Source of the DNA: Cyclobacterium jeungdonense
Lineage (GTDB): Bacteria > Bacteroidota > Bacteroidia > Cytophagales > Cyclobacteriaceae
Direction of reading: 5' to 3'
Length of the DNA: 64,000 nt
Assembly (NCBI RefSeq): GCF_010994275.1
Contig: NZ_WMCD01000001.1
Coordinates: 558,001-622,000, forward strand
The translations under genes and the position numbers were made by a program. Shown here piece after piece: positions 48,201-55,258 of this stretch (position 1 is the stretch's first letter; the number at the start of each line of letters is the position of its first letter). The notes below the pieces were generated by a model. It was not told where the DNA came from. It worked only from the letters and a program-made list of their open reading frames with translations, and did not search any database.

Positions 48201-49669
48201 TAGGTGAAAACAACGTAGAAATTAGTTTTTCAGGTTCCAATACCTTTAGTAATAGCAGTGCTGGAAATCCCCCCTTGTTTTTAACGGAGCGGTTTGGTAA
48301 AAACTTCACCTATTCGATACCGGTGGAAAATGGACTCTATACTGTTAAAACATACCACAATGAATTGTGGTTTGGCAAAAGCGGTCCGGCCGCAGCTCCG
48401 GGGCAACGAATATATTCCATTCTATTGGAAGGAGAAACGGTAAAAAACAATTTGGACCTGTTTTCCGAATACAACAATCAACCCACCGAACTGACATTTG
48501 AAGCAGTGGAAGTTAGGGATGGTGTATTAAACATCAATTTGGTGGCTCAGGAAAATAATGCAACCATCTCTGGATTCTCCATCGAATCGCTATCAGATGC
48601 AGCCCTTCCGCCCCAAGCGGTCATATTGGCTAGTGCCACAGAGGGCGTTGCTCCTATAGAAGTGTCCTTCAATGGATCGTCTTCCAGTGGTGAAAGCGCA
48701 CTGAGTTATGCATGGGATTTTGGTGATGGAGGCAGTAGTCTGGAAATTAACCCAGTTCATGAGTACATCACTGCCGGAACCTATGAGGTGCAATTGACCG
48801 TTACGGATGAAAATGGAGGTTCTGATTCAGAACAGATTTCTATTAACGTTTGGGACGAAGCGCCTTCCTGGTCATTGAGTCTAAACACGGGAACTGCGAA
48901 TTCTGTCAGCTATGAAGGCAGGGACTTTGTGGGTGATCAAAACTATCCTGAATACTATTCCAGCAACGGTAGGTTTACAAATACCTCTGCAAGCAGTATC
49001 CAACTATTCCAAACAGAAAGGTATGGTCAAAATATGGCCTACTCTATACCGGTTGAAAACGGGACTTACAGGGTGCGCACCTATCATAATGAATTATGGT
49101 TTGGAAAGGCTGGTCCTTCTGCCGGTCCAGGTAAGCGAGTTTTTGATATCCAGATTGAAGGAAAGTTGGTTAAAAATGATTTTGATATTTACATCGAAAG
49201 TAATAACCTGCCTACGGAGCTGGTATTCGAAAATATAGAAGTTTTGGATGGTATTTTAAATCTGAATTTCTCGGCTTCACAAAATAATGCCAATATTTCA
49301 GGTATCGTGTTAGAAAGGGTTAGTACGAAAGTAGGTACTGGTGGAAGTGGTGCCAAACTGTTCGTTCATGACGATTCCGGGGCAGAAATGGAATTATTTA
49401 ACACAGGCTCCTCGAGTTTCCCTTCAGTGAAACTTTATCCAAATCCTGCAAGTGCGGAAGCATTCGTGAGACTGGAAGGGGATATGCCGTTGGACTGGAT
49501 TGGAATTTATACCTTAAGCGGGCAACAGGTTATGATGTTGAATGTACGGGATAGTGATCAACCGGAATACGCCTTACCAGTAGCACGGTTGGAGCAGGGA
49601 GTATATTTGATTCGGTTGATTTCCAAAGAAGGGGAAGTTCTACAATTAAGGCTGATTGTGAATCGATAG
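42299..49669 (+). CDS. Giant secreted multidomain protein with type IX secretion signal
   Basis: This 2456-residue protein starts with a signal peptide (ending VFSQ near residue 29). In order it holds: a beta-propeller-like region (residues ~40-600); aspartate-rich calcium-repeat motifs (YDHDGYSNQDELDNG and DLDDDGDGILDADDPF, residues ~610-665); a lectin-like beta domain (~680-930); a cadherin/Ig-like segment (~935-1010); a malectin-like domain (~1014-1190); a putative-Ig domain (~1195-1280); Kelch repeats (~1284-1600); an Ig-like segment; then three closely similar malectin-like domains (~1709-1855, ~1947-2094, ~2191-2340) separated by two PKD domains (~1864-1944, ~2104-2187). The end (LYPNPASAEAFVRLEGDMPL to the final LRLIVNR) is a type IX secretion sorting domain. 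It is probably a cell-surface glycan-binding protein and possibly a dehydrogenase through the propeller. The gene stands alone. Confidence 0.88.
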   Translation: MGTVKSNSILFFWLIIFIGISHQNYVFSQNASFNQTSLNFNGFQNINLGTSLQFGPDERLYVAQLKGEIKIYTIEKEGPNEYNVVGEEILLGVKSIPNYDDNGLLAYDNRGSRQITGLTVVGTAQNPIIYVSSSDPKWGGPSGDKLLDTNSGVITRLSWTGETWEAMDLVRGLPRSEENHSTNGLEFTMINGKPYLLVASGGLTNAGAPSKNFTYITEFALSAAILSIDLNALEALPTKTDTHSGRSFKYDIPTLDDPSRENVNGVYNPNDPNYDGIDVNDPFGGNDGLNMGMVTLDGPVQIYSPGYRNSYDLVVTEDRKLFVTDNGANINWGGLPINEGNASLVSNEYDPGEPGASPLNPSADGEFVDNQDHLLLVTTDLDAYTPGTFYGGHPTPIRANPGQPYQAGSPFPFEPGGAGLYTKFVGDNNNYANITPAFSPTDKFRTQILEPVAPGQTGFDEYAANSLPANWPPVPQSRANAAEANFIAPTLVNANGPQPSIVTVFPNNSNGIAEYKGTNFDGALKGSLVVGKNGGTLHLIHLNGDGSLKEAEFSKWNLNGGNALGIATNGDAEIFPGTIWVATFDNRIMVLTPADDVFCIAVNDPAFDPNADYDHDGYSNQDELDNGTDYCSGGSAPDDYDKDFVSNLNDLDDDGDGILDADDPFQIGYPTDLPLENQLFTNQSDDSGDEFGFLGLGLTGLMNNGDENPNWLEWLDKGNASPGPPDIYGGTAGAIQVSMTGGTANGTANDQEKGFQLGVNVGIETGTYIISSGLIGLSSPGQLYDYAGDGEVGIQIGDGTQSNFIKLVFTKDGITAVQEIDDVVAAESLFLEIPVDQRADANTLLELSFVVNPMEGTLEPRYTYNNDPATSLGTLNAGGAVLEAIQDLSKPLAIGIYGSSHNSLESFIGVWNYFKVSGEIPYTIRTLRDVNRLIGDPDVTVNLDEYFNDNDGVNNLTYSVSGNTNPAVATQVEDNLLRIMTPSDEVTANLTVRATDSNGYYVEQSFAVTIEQDFEILLRINAGGSLLNGEDGSPNWLANSITGPEQTDLFSVSGGRSATNSFNANQRHESIPDYISDTQYVQIFNKERYGTEASMEYRIPLPNGEYFVNLYMGNGFAGTSTPLQRYFGIQIEGKTVASSFDLIEAFGHLVGGMKQYEVSVSDGELNISFLKQKENPLVNGIEIIGKPIQIPIEFTAVEDQINFSGYELDGSMFVAASGGNGNLSYSSEGLPPGVYLEPTNGTIYGKIAEDALANSPYRITITIDDEDEIHSDAESFNFTWTISPDLVDQEWHVKNESTSYAGRHENSFVQAGDKFYLMGGRESAKTIDIYDYSKDEWRSLPNINPHSFNHFQAITYEGLIWVIGAFQTNNFPNELPATHIWMFDPVAEEWIQGPEIPENRRRGSAGVVEHRGKFYIVGGNTDGHDGGYVSYFDSFDPKTGEWTVLENAPRARDHFFAVTIGSRLYLVSGRQSGGAGGTFAPVLPEVDVYDFNSQTWSTLPEGQNLPTPRAGAIVNNYLDKLIVAGGEVDTSSVALNTTEMYDPLNQTWQTLSSLNFGRHGTQGIVSGKGLFVLAGSPTKGGGNQKNMEFFGFDQPAGTKLVKSKLVVPDSVRFKKGQPKEIEVALDNGNTGLWIRSISLTGPNASDFLILEGETVENVFWEPGHRFTLALDYEGEALEGVANLVIDWGKEGQTIVPLLGDGEFEEVSLYYNAGTSNNVQFGGNTYLGDVSLTNIHNGGSVYSNSNLATDALYQTERFSTHLIYQVPVPNGVYTVTTHHSETWFGKPGGGTAAAGKRVYDIALEGTVVKDNLDLFVESNNQPLALVFENVEVNDGVLHLDLIASSNNASISGFSIVNEGELGTVPLASINASVLSGGAPLEVNFSNEISKPSDFTFFWNFGDGSFSAEQNPTHVFETPGEYQVSLTVYNSSGDQASDQVTVTVLSPNSFSMHVNGGTNNSTTYNGNEFLGENNVEISFSGSNTFSNSSAGNPPLFLTERFGKNFTYSIPVENGLYTVKTYHNELWFGKSGPAAAPGQRIYSILLEGETVKNNLDLFSEYNNQPTELTFEAVEVRDGVLNINLVAQENNATISGFSIESLSDAALPPQAVILASATEGVAPIEVSFNGSSSSGESALSYAWDFGDGGSSLEINPVHEYITAGTYEVQLTVTDENGGSDSEQISINVWDEAPSWSLSLNTGTANSVSYEGRDFVGDQNYPEYYSSNGRFTNTSASSIQLFQTERYGQNMAYSIPVENGTYRVRTYHNELWFGKAGPSAGPGKRVFDIQIEGKLVKNDFDIYIESNNLPTELVFENIEVLDGILNLNFSASQNNANISGIVLERVSTKVGTGGSGAKLFVHDDSGAEMELFNTGSSSFPSVKLYPNPASAEAFVRLEGDMPLDWIGIYTLSGQQVMMLNVRDSDQPEYALPVARLEQGVYLIRLISKEGEVLQLRLIVNR

Positions 49670-49689
49670 TGAGTTTACGTACCTAATAA

Positions 49690-49725
49690 CAAAAAAAGCC
49701 TGGTCTAGCGATCAGGCTTTTTTTG
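49690..49725 (+). terminator. Intrinsic terminator after the giant protein gene
   Basis: A perfect 13-bp inverted repeat (CAAAAAAAGCCTG / CAGGCTTTTTTTG) around a 10-base loop ends in seven T residues and lies about 20 bases after the stop codon. Confidence 0.9.
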
Positions 49726-49826
49726 TTACAATCAATGGACTTGTTTACATATTAATTCTGGTATGAATCACGGATCAAATTTTTAAAAAAAAATTACTGT
49801 TTGAAAAAACAGTTGGAACCTAAACA

Positions 49827-49858
49827 AAAAAAACCTGGTCAAGAGACCAGGTTTTTTT
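49827..49858 (-). terminator. Intrinsic terminator of the tRNA-Glu transcript
   Basis: A 14-bp perfect inverted repeat (AAAAAAACCTGGTC / GACCAGGTTTTTTT) with a 4-base loop lies about 70 bases beyond the 3' end of the minus-strand tRNA pair. Being symmetrical, it could also act on plus-strand transcripts. Confidence 0.85.
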
Positions 49859-49926
49859 ATTCACTTTAACCACTAACAACCACAAATAAGATTCACCTGT
49901 CTAGGACAGATAAATCCGATTTGTTG

Positions 49927-49998
49927 TAGTCCGTACGGGAATCGAACCCGTGTTTCATCCGTGAAAGGGATGCGTCCTAACCCCTAGACGAACGGACC
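49927..49998 (-). tRNA. tRNA-Glu (anticodon TTC), copy 2
   Basis: Read on the minus strand the sequence folds as a complete cloverleaf: acceptor GGTCCGT pairing with ACGGACT (first pair G-U), D arm GTCTAGGGGTTAGGAC, anticodon loop CCTTTCACG with anticodon TTC, and T arm ACGGGTTCGATTCCCGT. It is identical over all 72 bases to the copy just upstream and has no encoded CCA. Confidence 0.96.
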
Positions 49999-50028
49999 CT
50001 TAAGAAAAAAGAACTGTTAATAAATCTG

Positions 50029-50100
50029 TAGTCCGTACGGGAATCGAACCCGTGTTTCATCCGTGAAAGGGATGCGTCCTAACCCCTAGACGAACGGACC
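50029..50100 (-). tRNA. tRNA-Glu (anticodon TTC), copy 1
   Basis: This is an identical 72-base cloverleaf with anticodon TTC, 30 bases upstream of the second copy on the minus strand. The pair is presumably one transcript ended by the terminator near 49840. The CCA end must be added after transcription. Confidence 0.96.
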
Positions 50101-50324
50101 ATTTTGTCGAAGAATTAGCTCTTTTCTAAAAGGTGTTGCAAATATAGGGCCTTTCAATAATAAACCAAAACCCACCAAAAAATTATTCGGTGAAGATTGG
50201 ACAATCCTTTGAAAATTAGCGATTAAATTTAAAAATCTTTAAAAAAGGTTTGATTCAACAAACTTTTTTCCACCAGCAACCGTTTCCCTACTAAATCTAT
50301 AGAATAATTTAAACCAAAATAATT

Positions 50325-50960
50325 ATGTCATTACGATTAGGAGATATTGCACCGGATTTTACCGCAGATTCCTCCGCTGGTAAGATTAATTTTCATGAGT
50401 ATCTGGGAGATAGTTGGGGGATTCTTTTTTCCCATCCTGCCGACTATACGCCAGTATGTACCACTGAGCTTGGCGCAGCAGCTAAGTTAAAAGACGAGTT
50501 TGACAAAAGGAATGTCAAAATGTTGGCCTTAAGTGTGGATGGTGTTGAAAGTCATAAATCCTGGATAAAAGATATTAACGAAACACAGCACACGACAGTA
50601 AATTTCCCCATTATCGCCGATGAGGATAAAAAGGTATCTGAACTGTACGACATGATTCACCCCAATTCCAATGAGAATTTTACTGTACGTTCAGTTTTTA
50701 TCATCGGAAATGATAAGAAAATCAAACTGATCATAACCTACCCCGCAAGTACGGGTAGAAATTTTGACGAATTACTTCGTGTGATCGACTCATTGCAACT
50801 AACAGCCAATTACAGCGTGGCGACCCCGGCCAACTGGAAGCTTGGTGAAGACGTGGTCATAGCTCCGGCCATTAAAAATGAGGACATTCCAGCCAAATTC
50901 CCAAAAGGACACAAGGAAATCAAACCCTACCTGAGAACAACACCGCAACCAAACCTCTAA
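50325..50960 (+). CDS. Peroxiredoxin, 1-Cys Prx6-like
   Basis: This 211-residue cytoplasmic thiol peroxidase reduces hydrogen peroxide and organic hydroperoxides. The peroxidatic cysteine lies in SHPADYTPVCTTELG (Cys45), with the supporting threonine and the distal arginine in NFTVRSVFIIGNDKKI. The C-terminal extension (from about residue 165, SVATPANWKLGEDVVIAP, ending in the FPKGHKEIKPYLRTTPQP segment) is typical of the Prx6 group. No resolving cysteine is present in a 2-Cys position. It is a single gene with a strong terminator. Confidence 0.95.
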   Translation: MSLRLGDIAPDFTADSSAGKINFHEYLGDSWGILFSHPADYTPVCTTELGAAAKLKDEFDKRNVKMLALSVDGVESHKSWIKDINETQHTTVNFPIIADEDKKVSELYDMIHPNSNENFTVRSVFIIGNDKKIKLIITYPASTGRNFDELLRVIDSLQLTANYSVATPANWKLGEDVVIAPAIKNEDIPAKFPKGHKEIKPYLRTTPQPNL

Positions 50961-50966
50961 CCAACT

Positions 50967-51000
50967 AAAAAAGGATGACCATAATCATCCTTTTTTTTTT
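50967..51000 (+). terminator. Intrinsic terminator after the peroxiredoxin gene
   Basis: A perfect 12-bp stem (AAAAAAGGATGA / TCATCCTTTTTT) with a 6-base loop and a run of ten T residues lies immediately after the stop codon. Confidence 0.9.
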
Positions 51001-51156
51001 CACCCTATACCTGGAAAAAACACTGTTTTTCCATGTCGGCATCTACTTGTATTTGTTGATGCCAAATCAGTCTTCTATTTTTATTCCTACTAAGAGAAAA
51101 TTCATTACTTTAGGCGCTTTATTTTCCAACAGAATTGTTCACTGATACAAAAGCAC

Positions 51157-52230
51157 ATGATTAGTAGTATTATCAAAGGATCCGGAAGTTATTTACCAGC
51201 TATTAGAGTACATAACGAGGATTTTTTGTCTCGGGAATTTTATGGTGCTAATGGAGAAAGACTGGTAAAACCGACTCCAGACATAGTGGCTACCCTTCAA
51301 AAAATAACGGAAATCAAGGAAAGAAGGTATCTCGAAGATCATCTGATGACTTCTGATATGGGTTATTTTGCAGCGAAAATGGCTCTCGATTCCTCCTCCA
51401 TTGATGGTGAATCGCTGGATTACATTATTGTGGCACACAATTTTGGAGATATTCGAAAGGGTAATATCCGCATCGATACCTGCCCCACCATTGCGGCCAG
51501 GGTCAAGCACAAGCTTGGTATAGTAAATCCATATACAGTTGCTTACGATTTGCCGTTTGGTTGTCCCGGATGGCTTCAGGGGATTATCCAGGCCAATTAT
51601 TACATTCAATCCGGGGATGCCAAACGGGTGATGGTAATAGGTGCTGAAAATCTTTCCCGTATATCCGATCCTCACGATATGGACAGCATGATTTTTTCGG
51701 ATGGTGCGGGAGCAGTTATCTTAGAGGCTTCCGAAACAGCACAAAGAACGGGGATTCTATCCCATTTAACCCGGTCTGATACGCTGGATCATGCTCATTT
51801 GCTCACTATGGGCCCCTCTTACAATCCGGATTATCCGGACGACACCCTATTCTTAAAAATGAATGGTAGGAAATTGTATGAGTACGCTATAAAGACCGTT
51901 CCGCCTACGCTAAAGGCCTGTATCGACCGTTCAGGAGTCCCTCTGGAAAAGATCAAAAAGGTGCTCATACACCAGGCGAATGCCAAAATGGACCACAACA
52001 TTTTGGAGCGTCTATTTCAGTTGTACAATCAGACAGAGATACCAGCGGACCTCATGCCTATGAGTATTCAAAAGCTTGGAAATAACTCTGTGGCTACCGT
52101 CCCGATTTTATACGATTTGGTGGCCAAAGGCGAAATGGAAAACCATCGGTTTGTCTCTGGAGAATATGCATTATTTGCTTCGGTAGGAGCCGGTATGAAT
52201 ATAAATGCGATGGTGTATTGCCATCCCTAA
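51157..52230 (+). CDS. FabH-like 3-oxoacyl-ACP synthase III family protein
   Basis: This 357-residue thiolase-fold condensing enzyme has the catalytic triad of KAS III: Cys136 in YDLPFGCPGWLQG, a histidine in VLIHQANAKMDHNI (about residue 272), and an asparagine in KLGNNSVATVPIL (about residue 305). The active-site context differs from the housekeeping FabH (usually AACSG around the cysteine), so this is probably a second, specialised enzyme. KAS III catalyses the first condensation of an acyl-CoA with malonyl-ACP. Its stop is followed after about 15 bases by the amidohydrolase gene on the same strand. No acyl carrier protein gene is adjacent, so its pathway is unclear. Confidence 0.87.
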   Translation: MISSIIKGSGSYLPAIRVHNEDFLSREFYGANGERLVKPTPDIVATLQKITEIKERRYLEDHLMTSDMGYFAAKMALDSSSIDGESLDYIIVAHNFGDIRKGNIRIDTCPTIAARVKHKLGIVNPYTVAYDLPFGCPGWLQGIIQANYYIQSGDAKRVMVIGAENLSRISDPHDMDSMIFSDGAGAVILEASETAQRTGILSHLTRSDTLDHAHLLTMGPSYNPDYPDDTLFLKMNGRKLYEYAIKTVPPTLKACIDRSGVPLEKIKKVLIHQANAKMDHNILERLFQLYNQTEIPADLMPMSIQKLGNNSVATVPILYDLVAKGEMENHRFVSGEYALFASVGAGMNINAMVYCHP

Positions 52231-52246
52231 TCAGACATTTGAAGCT

Positions 52247-53077
52247 ATGGAAAAAATCGATTCCCATCAGCATTTCTGGCATTACGATACAAAACGGTTT
52301 CCCTGGATAGGGGAGGGTTTGGAAATTTTAGCTAGCGATTTTCTACCTGATCAGTTGCACTCCCTAATTCAGGCAAATGAGGTAGTAGGGACCGTGGCTG
52401 TCCAGGCGGTTCCCGAAGATGCCGAAACCGAGTTTCTATTAGATCTGGCGGAAGAATATCCCTTTATCTTAGGCGTGGTTGGCTGGATTGATTTGACTTC
52501 AGATCAGTTGACAGATAAATTACATGCTTACCAGCCCTTTCCCAAACTAAAAGGCTTTCGGCACCTACTGCAGGATGAGACCGATCCGAAATTTATCTTA
52601 AAACCAGCTTTTCAGCGAGGATTGGCAAAAATTTTCGAGGCTGGATACAGCTACGATTTACTGGTACTTCCGCACCAACTGGAGGGAGTCATTCATACCG
52701 TTGAAAATTTTCCGAAGGGAAGGTTTGTATTGGACCACCTGGCAAAGCCCTCGATTCGTGAAAGGGAGATAAGTCGCTGGAAAGACAAGATCATCGAACT
52801 CAGCAGCTATCCACAAGTATCCTGCAAAGTTTCCGGGATGGTGACAGAAGCTGATTGGCAAAATTGGGAGCAAACGGATTTTTATCCCTACCTGGATGTG
52901 GTAATGGACGCTTTTGGAGAAGACAGATTACTTTTCGGATCCGACTGGCCGGTTTGTAAGTTAGCCGCTTCCTACCAACAGGTCTGCGAGATTTTGGAAT
53001 CCTACCTGGAGGGAAAACCCGAAGCCTTCCAAAACAAAGTATGGTATGAAAATGCCAGGAAGTTTTACAGACTTTAA
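52247..53077 (+). CDS. Amidohydrolase, L-fuconolactonase-like
   Basis: This 276-residue TIM-barrel metal hydrolase belongs to the amidohydrolase-2/lactonase group. The opening KIDSHQHFWHYDTKRFPWI carries the HxH metal site, followed by KLKGFRHLLQDE, FVLDHLAKPSI, CKVSGM and LLFGSDWPVCKL, whose aspartate is the last ligand. These are features of L-fuconolactone and L-rhamnonolactone hydrolases. The start is the MEKIDSHQHF methionine; a frame reaching further back into the FabH-like gene is not used. With the mutarotase-like gene that follows after 11 bases it suggests use of L-fucose or L-rhamnose through the oxidative (lactone) route. Confidence 0.85.
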   Translation: MEKIDSHQHFWHYDTKRFPWIGEGLEILASDFLPDQLHSLIQANEVVGTVAVQAVPEDAETEFLLDLAEEYPFILGVVGWIDLTSDQLTDKLHAYQPFPKLKGFRHLLQDETDPKFILKPAFQRGLAKIFEAGYSYDLLVLPHQLEGVIHTVENFPKGRFVLDHLAKPSIREREISRWKDKIIELSSYPQVSCKVSGMVTEADWQNWEQTDFYPYLDVVMDAFGEDRLLFGSDWPVCKLAASYQQVCEILESYLEGKPEAFQNKVWYENARKFYRL

Positions 53078-53088
53078 CTTAAAGGCAA

Positions 53089-53424
53089 ATGAAACGCTAT
53101 TGTTTGGCATTAGACCTTCAAGATGATCCAGAAATCATTGATCGGTATAAATCACGGCATCAACAGGTACCCCCGGTCATTGAGGAAAGTATTCGGAAAG
53201 CAGGTATCCAGGTCATGGACATATACCTGACCGGCAACAGACTCTTTATGATTATAGAAGTAGATGAAGACTTTTCGTTTGAAAGGAAAGCTCGTATGGA
53301 TGCTAATAATATACACGTGCAGGAATGGGAAGAACAAATGGGAAGCCTTCAGAGATCCTTGCCCTGGGCCGCTCCTGGTGAAAAATGGGTGCTAATGGAA
53401 CGGATTTTTTCACTTGGAGATTAG
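53089..53424 (+). CDS. L-rhamnose/L-fucose mutarotase family protein
   Basis: This 111-residue protein of the RhaM/FucU-like DUF718 family begins MKRYCLALDLQDDPEIIDRY, with HQQVPPVIEESIRKAGI and IYLTGNRLFMIIEV as further family features and a WEEQMGSLQ segment near the end. The family interconverts the anomers of L-rhamnose (or L-fucose) so that the next enzyme receives the right one. It follows the lactonase-like gene and fits an L-fucose catabolic role. The cluster lacks the dehydrogenase, dehydratase and transporter expected for a full pathway. Confidence 0.85.
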   Translation: MKRYCLALDLQDDPEIIDRYKSRHQQVPPVIEESIRKAGIQVMDIYLTGNRLFMIIEVDEDFSFERKARMDANNIHVQEWEEQMGSLQRSLPWAAPGEKWVLMERIFSLGD

Positions 53425-53516
53425 CTAGAAAATTCAAGAATCAGCCCCTGTGTAACTCAAGTCCATTTGAAGGTAATGTACTTAACGTGATTCAAGGTGT
53501 TTGGTCATCTTAAAAA

Positions 53517-53556
53517 CCAAAAAAGCCGCCCTTTGTTTAGGGAGGCTTTTTTTTGG
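53517..53556 (-). terminator. Terminator between the mutarotase and pntB genes
   Basis: An inverted repeat (AAAAAGCC-G-CCCT against AGGG-A-GGCTTTTT, one mismatch) around a short loop gives T-runs in both directions. It lies just beyond the pntB stop and about 95 bases after the mutarotase gene, so it can serve both. Confidence 0.75.
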
Positions 53557-53566
53557 TGAATGAGTT

Positions 53567-54934
53567 TTACATGTTTTTCACTTCGCTAACCAGTCCATTC
53601 AGGACCTTCTTCGCATCTCCGAAAAGCATTCTGGTCTTAGGATCAAAAAAGAGGGCATTTTGAATGCCAGCGTAGCCGGAACTCATGCTCCTCTTTATGA
53701 CGATGACATTGGTTGCTCTGTTCACTTCCAGAATAGGCATGCCATATATCGGACTGGAAGGATCGTCGTTGGCGGCAGGGTTGACCACATCATTTGCACC
53801 GATTACCATCACCACGTCCGTATTTGGAAGCTGTTCGTTCATCTCATCCATTTCGATCAGCTTGTCATAAGAAACATCCGATTCCGCGAGCAACACATTC
53901 ATATGTCCGGGCATCCGGCCAGCTACGGGATGAATTCCGTAGGTAACCTCTACGCCTTTCTCTTCCAGGATTTTTTCCAGATCATGCACCGCGTGTTGCG
54001 CCTGAGCTACAGCAAGCCCATAGCCGGGTACTACTACTACGCGTTTGGCGTACGCCAGTAAGATAGCACTGTCGTAGGTGTTTATTTCTTTAGCCACCTG
54101 ATCTCCGTCCTCTCCAGAGGTGCTTGCGCCTGAGGCGGATCCGAAGGAGGTAAAGAGGATGTTGCTGACAGAACGGTTCATGGCCTTGGCCATCAGTAAA
54201 GTCAGCAGCAAACCTGCCGATCCTACCAAAATACCTCCCATCAACATCACCTTGTTATCGTACAATAATCCGGTTGTGGCTGCTGTCACCCCTGTCAACG
54301 AATTGAGCAGCGAAATAACCACTGGCATGTCGGCACCTCCGATTGGGTAGACAAATAATAACCCATAAATCAAAGCCAAAAACACCAAACCGTACACCAG
54401 CATGGGTTGGGGTTCACCTGAGTTTAGAACGTACACTGCAAGGGCGATTGAAAACCCAAGTACAATGAATGCAAGGATTTTGTTGACCCGGATATCTTTG
54501 ATAATTCCCTGGAGTTTTCCCATAGCAATCATGGATCCGGAAAAAGAGACAGAGCCGATGATGAGGCTGGCCATCAACACGGCTCCTTTTCCCGTGTCAT
54601 CAACCGGGAGGTCTCCGTATTCCACCATGCCAATTAACGCCGCGGCCGCGCCGCCCATACCGTTAAAGAAAGAGACTAACTGGGGCATGGCCGTCATTTG
54701 TACGGTTTTGGCAGAATACAACCCGCCTACCGTTCCAAGGGCGATGGCAATGAGTATAAGCGCAATGTTATCCAAACCAGGGGTGAAAAAAGAGGCAATG
54801 ATAGCCAAAATCATTCCTGCAAGGGCAATGCTATTGCCCTTTCTGGCCGATTCGGGATGACTCATTAATTTTATTCCCAGAATAAAAAGCACCACAGCTA
54901 CCAGATAGCATATATCGATTAGTTGTAAAATCAT
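53567..54934 (-). CDS. pntB: NAD(P) transhydrogenase subunit beta
   Basis: This 455-residue membrane subunit of the proton-translocating transhydrogenase has a hydrophobic N-terminal region of about eight or nine helices (residues ~1-260), followed by the cytoplasmic NADP(H)-binding domain III. Domain III markers include VVVVPGYGLAVAQAQHAVHDL, GIHPVAGRMPGHMNVLLAE, MVIGANDVVNPAA and IVIKRSMSSGYAG. With the alpha subunits it couples proton entry to reduction of NADP+ by NADH. It is the last gene of pntAA-pntAB-pntB, six bases after pntAB. Confidence 0.96.
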   Translation of the reverse strand: MILQLIDICYLVAVVLFILGIKLMSHPESARKGNSIALAGMILAIIASFFTPGLDNIALILIAIALGTVGGLYSAKTVQMTAMPQLVSFFNGMGGAAAALIGMVEYGDLPVDDTGKGAVLMASLIIGSVSFSGSMIAMGKLQGIIKDIRVNKILAFIVLGFSIALAVYVLNSGEPQPMLVYGLVFLALIYGLLFVYPIGGADMPVVISLLNSLTGVTAATTGLLYDNKVMLMGGILVGSAGLLLTLLMAKAMNRSVSNILFTSFGSASGASTSGEDGDQVAKEINTYDSAILLAYAKRVVVVPGYGLAVAQAQHAVHDLEKILEEKGVEVTYGIHPVAGRMPGHMNVLLAESDVSYDKLIEMDEMNEQLPNTDVVMVIGANDVVNPAANDDPSSPIYGMPILEVNRATNVIVIKRSMSSGYAGIQNALFFDPKTRMLFGDAKKVLNGLVSEVKNM

Positions 54935-54939
54935 AGTTA

Positions 54940-55257
54940 TTATTTTTTACCGGGTTTCTTTTTAAACATTTCTAACATGCGGTTGGTAACGGCAAAGCCT
55001 CCCACCACATTCAGTGTGGCGAGCAACACGGCTAAAAATCCCAATACCAAAGCCAGGTAATTGGCGGGGTCGGTTTTTCCCAGAACGATAATGGATCCCA
55101 CGATAACCACTCCGGAAAGGGCGTTAGACCCAGACATTAGCGGGGTGTGCAAGACAGTAGGAACTTTGGAAATCACTTCTATCCCCACGAATATGGCCAG
55201 AATGAATATGTAAAATTCTTGTTGATTGACTGATATATAGTCTATGATCGCTTCCAT
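54940..55257 (-). CDS. pntAB: NAD(P) transhydrogenase subunit alpha, membrane part
   Basis: This 105-residue protein with three helices corresponds to the membrane portion of the alpha subunit, encoded separately as in many bacteria. Features are LAIFVGIEVISKVPTVLHTPLMSGSNALSGVVIVGS and LGFLAVLLATLNVVGGFAVTNRMLEMF. It lies between the soluble alpha and the beta subunit genes, with gaps of one and five bases, and completes the split-alpha transhydrogenase. Confidence 0.95.
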   Translation of the reverse strand: MEAIIDYISVNQQEFYIFILAIFVGIEVISKVPTVLHTPLMSGSNALSGVVIVGSIIVLGKTDPANYLALVLGFLAVLLATLNVVGGFAVTNRMLEMFKKKPGKK

Positions 55258-55258
55258 T

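Noticed and set aside
49690..49858. A CRISPR-like or other repeat array in the terminator-rich gap
   Set aside because: The two palindromes differ in sequence and are ordinary intrinsic terminators; the repeated element further right is a pair of tRNA genes.
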